64,000 bases of DNA from JAFNGF01 sp964567045 (GTDB taxonomy: Bacteria > Planctomycetota > Phycisphaerae > Sedimentisphaerales > Anaerobacaceae): the NCBI GenBank assembly GCA_964567045.1, contig CAZMLE010000011.1, positions 15,143-79,142 on the forward strand, given 5' to 3'. This document shows, one piece after another, positions 9,731 to 18,600 of the stretch. The position numbers were made by a program, and so were the translations under genes. Position 1 is the first letter of the stretch. The number at the start of each line of letters is the position of its first letter. The notes beneath the pieces were generated by a model. The model saw only the letters and a program-made list of their open reading frames with translations. It was not told where the DNA came from and searched no databases.

Positions 9731-10294
9731 TCATCCAGTTGATGCGTAGGCTGGTCCATACAGGTGACTAATTCTCAGGAATAAGTACTCCTGATCGTGC
9801 CATCCGTAACCCGTTCGCTGTAAGGTTCCAACCTTTCCATTCATGTTCTCCAACGGCCCGGTGCTGATGCGATGATCGTACCAACGCAGCAATGCAAACC
9901 GATACAACTGTAGTTGCTTTGCAGCTTTCTTCAACACCACCACTCCCCACTTCCTCGCACACGTAACCCAACACGTCAACAAGGTATCAGCAGCGTCTTT
10001 ATCCGACTGTTTCCATAGATGGCGTAGTTCTTCTTTCATATTGTAGGCCTTGCATAACGGCCCGTTCAATGCCAAGGCTTCCTGCAATCGTCGGCGTTGG
10101 TCCTTGATAGGATCCTCGTGCGGCTTAAGGTTTTCTGGATTCTTCAAAAGCAACCATCGCAAGCCCTTCAGCACCTTCTTTCCGATGCCCTCAGCCTCTT
10201 TCTGTAAGTCCCGCCGCAGCTTGGTCAACTTCTCATTGAACCACTTCACCACGTGAAAATGGTCCAGTACCAAATCAGCCTTGGGTAACCACAT
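9731..10294 (-). pseudogene. ISL3-family transposase, C-terminal half
   Basis: The translation carries DLVLDHFHVVKWFNEKL, containing the second catalytic Asp of the DDE domain, and STGPLENMNGKVGTLQRTGY, containing the Glu, as in ISL3 transposases. The 187 codons are less than half the family length. The zinc-ribbon/HTH N-terminus and first Asp are missing, replaced by the intergenic region of the UXS gene. It is therefore a dead remnant whose right end abuts the GT-C gene. Confidence 0.8.
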
Positions 10295-10361
10295 CTATCT
10301 TTGCGTCTTGGTCTTGTCCCATTGCCTGTTGCGTTTCGATAGTGTTCTTTCGCCTTCTATC

Positions 10362-11315
10362 TCAGGCCGGATGCTCGCCCTTTTTCACAAGCTCTTCGAA
10401 GTACTCGATTGTCTTCGTCAGCCCCTCTTTCAAAGGCACCGTTGGCTCCCAGCCCAACTTCTCCTTAGCCTGTGAAATGTCGGGACAGCGATTTCTCGGG
10501 TCGTCCGACGGAAGATCCTGAAACTCCAGCGATGAACTTGAGCCCGTAAGTTCGATGATCGTCTGCGCCAGTTCCAGAATACTGGTTGCCGTAGGGTTGC
10601 CGAGGTTGACCGGCCCGGTAAGATCGTCCGGCGAGTTCATAAGCCGAATCAGCGCCTCAATCTGGTCGTCCACATAGCAGAACGAGCGCGTCTGTGTTCC
10701 ATCCCCGTAGATCGTTATGGGTCTGTTCTGAACTGCCTGAACTATCAGGTTCGACACTACCCGCCCGTCGTTCGGATGCATCCGCGGACCGTACGTGTTG
10801 AAAATGCGGGCTACCTTTATTCTAAGCTTGTGCTGCCGATGGTAATCGAAGAACAGCGTCTCTGCGCAGCGCTTCCCTTCGTCGTAACATGAGCGTGTGC
10901 CCACCGGATTGACATGTCCCCAGTAGCCTTCTGATTGCGGATGTTCCTGCGGGTCCCCATACACCTCACTTGTGGATGCCTGGAGTATCTTGGCCTTCAG
11001 TCTTTTGGCCAGCCCCAGCATGTTGATCGCGCCGTGCACACAGGTCTTCGTTGTCTGCACAGGGTCAAACTGATAGTGAATCGGAGACGCCGGGCAGGCT
11101 AGGTTGTATATCTCGTCAACTTCTACATAGAGCGGAAATGTCACGTCATGACGCATCGCCTCAAAGTAAGGATTGCCGATCAGATGAGCGATATTCTCCT
11201 TCCTGCCCGTGAAGTAGTTGTCAACGCTGAGCACATCGTTGCCCATCTCGAGCAGCTTCTCGCAGAGGTGAGACCCAAGAAAGCCGCTCCCGCCTGTAAC
11301 TAAGATCCTCTTCAT
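10362..11315 (-). CDS. UDP-glucuronate decarboxylase (UDP-xylose synthase)
   Basis: This enzyme oxidises and decarboxylates UDP-glucuronate to UDP-xylose in the cytoplasm, using bound NAD. It is an extended SDR of 317 residues, full length for the family. The Rossmann motif is GGSGFLG (8-14). Family-specific sequences are YNLACPASPIHYQ near residue 70 and the catalytic Y144DEGK148, followed by NTYGPRMHP and a DDQIEALI segment. It depends on UDP-glucuronate, which the Ugd at 55 kb can supply. Its leader contains a 51-base repeat (11341-11391) also found before the next gene. Confidence 0.93.
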   Translation of the reverse strand: MKRILVTGGSGFLGSHLCEKLLEMGNDVLSVDNYFTGRKENIAHLIGNPYFEAMRHDVTFPLYVEVDEIYNLACPASPIHYQFDPVQTTKTCVHGAINMLGLAKRLKAKILQASTSEVYGDPQEHPQSEGYWGHVNPVGTRSCYDEGKRCAETLFFDYHRQHKLRIKVARIFNTYGPRMHPNDGRVVSNLIVQAVQNRPITIYGDGTQTRSFCYVDDQIEALIRLMNSPDDLTGPVNLGNPTATSILELAQTIIELTGSSSSLEFQDLPSDDPRNRCPDISQAKEKLGWEPTVPLKEGLTKTIEYFEELVKKGEHPA

Positions 11316-11340
11316 TATCTGGTTCCTCGGTGTTCAGGCC

Positions 11341-11391
11341 AGGATTTCTCATTGACCATCAATTTGACTCCATTCTTCCAAATCCACTATC
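11341..11391 (-). repeat. 51-bp repeat, copy 1, in the leader of the UXS gene
   Basis: It matches 12343-12393 at 46 of 51 positions. It lies 26 bases upstream of the UXS start on the minus strand. The other copy lies 34 bases upstream of the VanZ-like gene, so the repeat has the same place relative to two start codons. Read on the minus strand this copy could encode a short peptide (LEEWSQIDGQ) ending in a stop. Confidence 0.7.
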
Positions 11392-11433
11392 ACGGCAAAC
11401 CTTTTGAGATACCAGGCTCGGAATAAATTTCTA

Positions 11434-12309
11434 CTACGGCTCATAATAGACTGGGCTGTAGCCCAAGCGGTAGTAACGCTCCGTGTCAAACAGTACTTCC
11501 GACCAGAGCAGATCCCAGTCCCAGGGCTCGAACCTTTCCAGTACAAAGTGTTCGTCTATTCGTACTATTACCACACTAAAGAGGTCACCCGAGGGGAAGA
11601 AAGCTTGACCAGTGAAATAGCCAGCCCTCTGCCTACTTAGGTTGTACGGATAACTATTTATGAGCAACGAACATTTGTCTCCGAGCCGAGACTCATATTC
11701 TTTAAATGTCTTCAGAGCATTTTCTGATACCGAACCCTCTTTGGGATTGTAATCGCCTTTGAACAGCTCACACATAGTTGAGTAGAAGAAATAACGAGCT
11801 GCTTGCTGCCGCTGAAACAGACTTGGTCCTGCGAGTAAGGTCAGTGAAACTGAAGTCACAGGTACGATTAGGACACCGGCAATGAAAGCAACCGCAGCCG
11901 TAAAACACAATCGAGAAGCCGGCTTCGTTTTAGTTTTTTGCAGTTGATGTTTCGCTGCTATGGAAAGTGATAAGACTGCTATAATACCGATGACATCAGC
12001 CGCTAAGTCAACAAAACTTGCCTGTCGGCTCACAAGAGGTTGCGTGATCTCGTCAACAGTGGCGATGGCTAAGAGACCAAATGAAACAAGCAAAGCCGAA
12101 TGCAGAGAGAACGGACTCTTCACCGAGAGGATTAAAAGAAGTGTAATTGCTCCATATGCCACGACATGCAGGAGTTTGTCGAGACCGCCCTGCTGTAATT
12201 GAGAGGGCATTAACTCCTGTGGAATATGGGTAAGTAAAATTACAATCGCAGTGAAAGTAACTGCAAGGGCCAGCCACTTAATGTCGAAATAATTGTTGAG
12301 CTTTAGCAT
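11434..12309 (-). CDS. VanZ-like membrane protein with C-terminal extension
   Basis: The N-terminal 130 residues match the VanZ-like fold: four hydrophobic segments with LDKLLHVVAYGAI and VDEITQPLVSRQASFVDLAAD, the polar motif of the family. After a fifth helix (about residues 150-175) comes a soluble domain of about 110 residues that I do not recognise. VanZ-like proteins occur widely in EPS and cell-envelope loci, but their biochemical role is not established. It is flanked by UXS and a sugar-nucleotide epimerase on the same strand. Confidence 0.8.
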   Translation of the reverse strand: MLKLNNYFDIKWLALAVTFTAIVILLTHIPQELMPSQLQQGGLDKLLHVVAYGAITLLLILSVKSPFSLHSALLVSFGLLAIATVDEITQPLVSRQASFVDLAADVIGIIAVLSLSIAAKHQLQKTKTKPASRLCFTAAVAFIAGVLIVPVTSVSLTLLAGPSLFQRQQAARYFFYSTMCELFKGDYNPKEGSVSENALKTFKEYESRLGDKCSLLINSYPYNLSRQRAGYFTGQAFFPSGDLFSVVIVRIDEHFVLERFEPWDWDLLWSEVLFDTERYYRLGYSPVYYEP

Positions 12310-12342
12310 TCAGCCGTTAGCCTTTAGCAATTGGGCTCAACC

Positions 12343-12393
12343 AGGATTTCCCATTTACCATCAATTTGACTCCGTTCTTCCATATTCACTATC
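12343..12393 (-). repeat. 51-bp repeat, copy 2, in the leader of the VanZ-like gene
   Basis: It is identical to 11341-11391 at 46 of 51 positions. On the minus strand it contains a short open frame reading MEERSQIDGKWEILVEPNC before a stop, about 35 to 85 bases upstream of the VanZ-like start codon. Confidence 0.7.
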
Positions 12394-12498
12394 CTGTTAT
12401 ACCATACTTCCCTCAAAAACGCAGGCTCTCCGGCCACTTTCGCCAAATGCTTTCAGCGAAACCGTAGACCTCAGGCAAAACCTTGATTTCAGAGCCTT

Positions 12499-13476
12499 TC
12501 ACCTCTTAGAATGAGGATTCTGCTTTAGACTTTCAATGATCGCTTGCAGGGCTCCGTCCAGGCTTGTTTTGGACTCCCAGCCGACCGTTTCTTTGATTCG
12601 CTCCAGACTCGGCACCCGCCGCATCATATCCTCTATCGGCCTTCCATAGGCGACCTCATAGGGCACAAACTGTTTCTGGCTTTTGCTGCCCGTCATTTCG
12701 ATAATCTTGTCAGCAAGCTCTTCGATGGATATCTCTTCACTCGAACCGATATTGTACACCTTACCCGGTGCGTGCTCGCAATTCATCAGGTTGATAACTG
12801 CCTCGATTAGGTCGGCCACGTAACAGAAACATCGCGTTTGTCTACCCGTCCCATATATCAGAATAGGCTCATCGTTGAGCGCTCTTTGAACGAATCGAGG
12901 TACCACCATCCCGTATTGGCCTGTCTGCCTTGGCCCAATCGTGTTAAAGAACCTGCCGATTACGACACCCAATCCGTACTGTCGATGAAAAGCCAGACCC
13001 AGGAACTCGTCTATGGCCTTACTGCAGGCATACGCCCACCGGGAAAAACTTGTGCTGCCGAGCACGATGTCGTCATCTTCATGAAAGGGTACCGCTTCGC
13101 TCTTACCATAGACTTCGCTGCTTGAGGCAATGAGGATCTTCTTGCCGAACTTGTTGGCTATATCCAGCACGATCTCAGTACCGCCAATATTTGTTTCTAT
13201 CGTATGCACCGGATCCTCAGCTATCAGCTTAACGCCAACAGCCGCAGCAAAATGAAAAATTATGTCGCTGTGCTCGACCAGAAGTTTCATCAGCCCGGCA
13301 TCGCGGATATCACCCCTGACAAACTCAAATCTGGGATGTTCCTTGAAATTCTCGATGTTCCTCAGACTGCCGGTACTGAGGTTATCGATGGCAGCCACAT
13401 GATGGCCGTCTTTGAGCAGCCTTTCCGTCAAGTGAGACCCGATGAAACCTGCGCCACCTGTCACTAATGCTCTCAT
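12499..13476 (-). CDS. NAD-dependent sugar-nucleotide epimerase/dehydratase (extended SDR)
   Basis: This is a cytoplasmic enzyme acting on an NDP-sugar. VTGGAGFIGSH is the NAD-binding loop, IASSSEVYG carries the Ser, and YACSKAIDEF is the YxxxK pair. NTIGPRQTGQYGMVVP is typical of the UDP-glucose/GalNAc epimerase group. The exact substrate is not clear, and it resembles UDP-glucose 4-epimerase/decarboxylase relatives. The longer frame starts at 13503, but the internal ATG at 13476 has AGAGGG 5 bases upstream and begins directly before the Rossmann motif. It belongs with the adjacent UXS gene in nucleotide-sugar supply. Confidence 0.88.
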   Translation of the reverse strand: MRALVTGGAGFIGSHLTERLLKDGHHVAAIDNLSTGSLRNIENFKEHPRFEFVRGDIRDAGLMKLLVEHSDIIFHFAAAVGVKLIAEDPVHTIETNIGGTEIVLDIANKFGKKILIASSSEVYGKSEAVPFHEDDDIVLGSTSFSRWAYACSKAIDEFLGLAFHRQYGLGVVIGRFFNTIGPRQTGQYGMVVPRFVQRALNDEPILIYGTGRQTRCFCYVADLIEAVINLMNCEHAPGKVYNIGSSEEISIEELADKIIEMTGSKSQKQFVPYEVAYGRPIEDMMRRVPSLERIKETVGWESKTSLDGALQAIIESLKQNPHSKR

Positions 13477-13503
13477 GTCAGCCCTCTGGAAATAACCCCG
13501 CAA

Positions 13504-14342
13504 TGCAATTGCGGGGCTAACCGGTTAACCCCGCCATCACTATGGCGGGGTTTTCCCATACGCAAAGAATAATAATCGTCAGTCAATTATCAACTGATTT
13601 TCGATTTTCGATCTTCAATTGGCAATTGGCAATCCCCAATCCTAAATGTCTGCTTGGACTCCCTTCCCGTCGGCCGCGCAAAAAGCGAATGCAGCCTCGC
13701 TGTCATATCCGACTTTTCGGCGGAAACTGTTTCTTAGCAGTCGCACTCGCACCGATCAAGTGGGAACCCAGTTAATGTTCGCGTCCGACTGGTCTGGGCT
13801 GACCAACAGTCCATCTATGCCATAAGTATCGGCAAATAAAGAATATAGCTTTAGCTGTGCTGTAGGATGCATTGGTGATTAGCGCTTAAAAGGTGGCCTG
13901 GAAAAGCGCCCCAATGGGGGCCACCTGAGTCGTAAATAGTAGCCACATCTATGGCGCTCTGAGCAAGATCCTCCGGCCTCAGCCTGAAGGGTGAGACCTC
14001 GTATAACACCTACCTTTGTTTCCCCTTGCCCTTTTCAAGGCTTGACTTGAAACCTTCGCTGCTGTCTTGCGACAGGAAGGCGCGGGGGCAAGCCGGCATC
14101 GAGGCGAAGCTTTCAAGCTGGCTTGGTCAAGTTTATCCACAGTACGCAGTATCAGTGCGGATCGGCGCAACGGCTCAAGTATCTGCTCGCCATTATCTGT
14201 AGGTTCCAGAGGAACTATAGCAGAAGGTTGCCGCCAGAAAAGCGTGGAATTGCCACAAAAACTGCCACAAAATTGCACGTCATGTATAAAGTGGCAAAGG
14301 CGAGGCGCCGCTAAGCAGCGCCCATATAAGATGTTATATGAC
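13504..14342. other. Gene-poor region with GC-rich inverted repeats
   Basis: About 840 bases hold no gene I can support. Two hairpins lie at its start: CCCCGCAA/TTGCGGGG near 13495-13518 and AACCCCGCCAT/ATGGCGGGGTT at 13527-13552, the latter followed by a short T run on the plus strand. A weaker inverted repeat (AGGTGGCC/GGCCACCT) lies near 13891-13926. The open frames across 13979-14434 are translations through the tRNA and are not genes. Confidence 0.45.
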
Positions 14343-14416
14343 TGGGCGATGCAGGGCTTGAACCTGCGACCTCCTGCGTGTAAAGCAGGCGCTCTATCCA
14401 ACTGAGCTAATCGCCC
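14343..14416 (-). tRNA. tRNA-Val (anticodon TAC)
   Basis: The minus strand folds into a full cloverleaf. The acceptor GGGCGAT pairs with ATCGCCC, the D arm is AGCTCAGTTGGATAGAGC, the anticodon stem-loop CCTGCTTTACACGCAGG has TAC at the anticodon, and the T arm contains GGTTCAAGCC. The discriminator base is A. The CCA end is not encoded. Confidence 0.93.
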
Positions 14417-14703
14417 TAATATATTTCTTATCAAGGACTTATATCAAAAAATGAAACGTGTGCAATAAGGGTTAGTACAACCTTGACTACAACCAAGCTT
14501 TTGTGTGCAATTTCACTGTACCGTTTTAGTTCTTCGGTTGTAGTTAAGCAAATTAACCACGATAAAATCCAAACGCAAAAGAAAAAGACGCTCGGACAAA
14601 TTCCCACTTACTTTACATCCCACAGGACAATATTGCAAGAAGATTAAGGGCAGGTTCTGGGCGTACGCATCTTAATTGACTGTCTCCTGTTTTTGTTTCA
14701 AAA

Positions 14704-15102
14704 ATGGCGATCAACGACATTGCTCTGCAGATGGAGGCCATAAAAGTAATCAGGTTTGCCCGTTTTTGCGATCATAGAGGCTATTTCACGGTACTCACCG
14801 AGCCATTAGGATACCTTGATTTCTTGAAGTTAATGTCCGACGCTAAGGTTGTGATAACCGACTCCGGCGGTATTCAAGAAGAAACCACCATTCTCGGAGT
14901 ACCCTGCCTCGCCGTTCGCGAAAATACAGAGAGGCCAATCACTGTTACCGAAGGGATAAATATCTTGGTGGGCACAGACACCGGTCGAATACTAAATGGC
15001 TACCGGGAAAGTCTGAACACGACAAGGCCCCATAGCAGACCAAAGCTCTGGGATGGCAAAGCCGCGGAACGGATTGCTCGGGTGCTGGTCAATTCGCTTT
15101 AG
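14704..15102 (+). pseudogene. Chimeric remnant: RmlC-like start joined to WecB C-terminus
   Basis: The first ~35 codons (IKVIRFARFCDHRGYFT) look like the N-terminus of a dTDP-4-dehydrorhamnose 3,5-epimerase. From about codon 37 the frame switches to LGYLDFLKLMSDAKVV, then TDSGGIQEETTILGVPC and RENTERPITVTEG, which is the C-terminal third of a non-hydrolysing UDP-GlcNAc 2-epimerase. Neither part is complete, so a functional enzyme is unlikely. A deletion between two sugar-nucleotide genes would explain the fusion. The identification of the RmlC-like part is less certain than the WecB part. Confidence 0.65.
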
Positions 15103-15234
15103 CACATGCCAGAAGGTGCAACAGATGTTGTATGTTTTCTATTAGTCTGTCCGGGTAATATCTGAAGGAACCTTAGGTGACATAATGATGGCTTCGACAG
15201 CGATAAGGTATTATCCATTTGTGGAGGCTCACGG

Positions 15235-15429
15235 ATGAGTAGGACCTACCGGCCTTCGGACCACAATCCACAGTGGCTGCTTTCACCATCAGTTCAAGAG
15301 CGGCTACCTGAGAATGATCTGGCCTACTTCATGCTGGAGCTGGTCGATCCCGCCATACGTCTGGCGGGCATGTATCCGCCATTGCCGAAAAGTACGAACA
15401 AGATGAACGTACCTATCCGAAGTTCCTGA
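15235..15429 (+). pseudogene. IS1182-like transposase, N-terminal remnant
   Basis: The frame MSRTYRPSDHNPQWLLSPS, then VQERLPENDLAYFMLELVD, matches the conserved start of IS1182-type transposases. It loses homology after about 45 codons and ends soon after. The remaining bases to 15639 contain short hairpins but no gene I recognise. Confidence 0.6.
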
Positions 15430-15639
15430 GTGAAAGAGAGAGATTCAACCGATTTGCCGACTCTATTCCTACGCATACCTCCGTGCAGTTTGCACGACGG
15501 GCGATCTGATTGTAAGCCCGAGGAATCCACACTATATGGGCGACCGTTCGGGCCCCTTTGTGTGATGGCGAGATGTCGAGCCCGTTCGGCGTGTCCGCCA
15601 GGGGTCTATGGTGGGATTCAATGTGTCCTTATGTGGCAG

Positions 15640-18600
15640 TCACTTGTTTAGGGTGTTGTGAGGTCTTCGATTTCTGGCGTCTCGCAACTTCAACATCAAT
15701 GTCACGCTGGCCAGAGCAAGATATGGCAGAAGGAACTCGACAACGTTGCCCTCACCCGCCGCAGAAAGGGTACAGCCTCCACCGCCGCCACCACCAGCGG
15801 CAGCATCGCTGGCACTGCCGGACATAAGGTAGAATGCGGTAAAGTGTGTTGTCTTGAAAGACAGAGCATGCAGAGTTGGGGATATCACGATGTCCCGGAT
15901 GTCAGTCACGCCCTGTTGACTAAGCGCTCCGGTAAGTGAATTGAACCAATATGGCGTGGCGGAGGTACCTGTACCTGAAATCACGTACGGTATCGTAACC
16001 GTCACCGGCTGGCTAAACTGCATTCCGCTGGGGCCAAAATCATAAGCAGCTAAGCACTGCACCACAAACTCCGGCGGATTCATGATTCTTGAGATTGTTA
16101 TCTCCACGTCGCACGGGCATGCACCGGCCGGGACAATGACAGAAACATCGTCGATGCTGTCTATGTTTGCCGGGTTGACTCCCACTGTTGCACCTGCAGA
16201 GGCAGAGACGGCTTGGGCAGCCAAAGGGGCAGGGTCCATATAAGTACATCCAGCATAATAAATCGGCGGATTTGTAGCTCTGCTATCGCTCCAGACTGTG
16301 TAGGGATAACCGTATCGGTCTACCGCCATTGCCGGCTCACTTTGGTTTGCATTCGTACCGTCATCACCCACAAAAATATTGGTCTTGCCATCGGAGGTCA
16401 ACTCCACAAAGTATATGTCGGTATCCCTACTGCTACCGCCGACGTTGCGCCAGTCTTGCCAGCAGGCAAAGACTTTCAGATCAGCGCCCGTACTGCCCGT
16501 GACGGCAATGGCCGGCTCCAGTTGATCGGCGCCGGAGCTATCGTCAATGATACTGCTGCCGACCAGTGGACTGCTCGGTAAGCCATTTGTAGTAGCATAG
16601 AATATATCGTTGTTACCAGGCGTGCTGTCGACCCATAAAAGATGCAGCGTAGACCCAGCCGCCTCGACTGCAATCACCGGGCTTGATTGGTTATTCGCGT
16701 TGCTTACAATGGGTACGTTCGTCCAGGGACCGTTGTTTGAGGCTGCTCCATAGATGTCACTTGAGCCGTTTCGCCGATCCGTCCATACCACGTATACCGT
16801 GTTACCAGAATCGACGGTAATGGCCGGCTCAGTCTGGTCAGAAGCAACAGACGTTATCTGGGAAACGGCCTTGTTGGCAAAAGCATCGCTCGACGTGGCC
16901 AAGTAGATGTCTTGATTGCCCGCTCGGTCGTCCTGCCAAGCAATGGCGGCGCGACCAGTAGAACCAATGGCTATAGCAGGGCTAACCTCGTTGTTATTGG
17001 AGTCAGTAACTCTATTTGCAGCCGACCAGTTTATTCCGTCAGCCGAGTTGGACATATAGATGTCCCAGTTGCCCCGCCGGTTATCCTGCCATACGACGTA
17101 TAGATAATCACTGCCATCGATGGCGATAGCGGGATTGCACTGATCAGCAGAATCTGCTGTTAGCTGAATACTGCTGCCAAAATTGGCTGCCCCCTCTGTG
17201 AGTCTACTGAAATAAATATCTCGGCTGCCTGTTGGTCCTGCATGCCAGACTACGTATGTATTGCCGGTACTGTCTCGAGTCGTTGCGGGCGATCCGCAAG
17301 CGAGATTGTCTAAGCCTGAACTGGCCTTCTTGTTCTTGCCGAACGAACGCATCTCAGTCCAAAAAGAGTAGCTATATTCGTTCATGACGTTTCCGCCAAG
17401 GTCCGTGGCATTCACGGCCACCGTTACTTGTTGCTCAAAGTCAAACATCTCGTTGGGCTGGTAGCTAAATGTGTAGCCAGCTTTCGTGCCTATTCGGCGG
17501 CAATCACCCGTGGGACTGCTGTAATGGGTCGTATTGCCGGTATACACGGTCCCATTATTGACCTTGATAATTACAGAATTGGCATCTACACCTTTGGCGG
17601 TGTCCACAACATGCAGCGTTATCAAGCTGTTCAACGGCACCTGTATCGAGTTTGCTGCTGGCGAGCAGTTCGTAACGCTGGGAGGCGACTTGTCCTCTGC
17701 GTGAACAGTTATAGCAATCGCTTCCGAATCTTGAGATCGGCCATCGCTGGCGATAAAGGTCACTGAGTAACCACCTACCTGGCTCGGGCTTGGCGTCCAG
17801 TTGAAGGTTTGGCTGGTAAATGTTGCCCCGCTGGCCAGGCCCTGCGCCGAGTATTGTATTTGATCGTTATCGGCATCTGTTGCCTGGACCGAGAAGGTCA
17901 GAAGCTCATTTGCATAGGCTGACTTATCCCCGATAGAGCCAAGCACAGGTGCTCTATTCACATTGCCTACGGCTATGGTGATCGTCTCTGAATCTTGTGC
18001 CAGGCCATCGCTGACGGTAAAGGTGAGCTGGTAGGTGCCAGCCTGATTATAAGCCGGCGTCCAAGTGAATGTTTGGCCGGCGAATGCAGCGCCGCTCGGC
18101 AGATTCTGCACCGAATACGTGACTGGATCTCCATCGGCATCGTTGGCGCTAACCGTAAAGTTCAATATTGCACCTTCACCAAGTGACTTATCCCCTATGG
18201 GCGCAAGCACTGGCGGTCTGTTACTAGCAGTACTTCTGACAGCGATTGTTATTGTCTCAGAATCGTATTCTGCCCCGTCACTTGCGGCAAACTTTACTTG
18301 GTAAGTGCCGACCTGCTGATCCGTGGGAGTCCAGCTAAAGGTTTGACCGACAAAAGTCGCGCCGCTCGGCAGATTCTGCGCGGAGTATGTTATAGGATCA
18401 CCGTCAGGGTCAGTGGCGTTTATGGTAAAGGTGAGAAGGTTGTTGACAAATACAGACTTATCCCCAATGGTCTCCAACACCGGACCGCGGTATTCATAGC
18501 AGCCGGCGTCAGGCAAAGAGTCCCGTGGTTTACCGGCAATGTCAGTTGCCGGGGCATAAGCTGGATTACCAAAGTCTCTGGCGATGGATCGCTCTGTCAG

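Noticed and set aside
13979..14434. Minus-strand 151-codon frame over the tRNA-Val
   Set aside because: Its first part is a translation of the tRNA itself (the familiar LAQLDRAPALHAGG pattern) and the rest has no domain, so it is not a gene.
15440..15640. Group II intron or integron fragment
   Set aside because: Short hairpins are present but no domain V consensus, reverse transcriptase or attC-like site can be identified.
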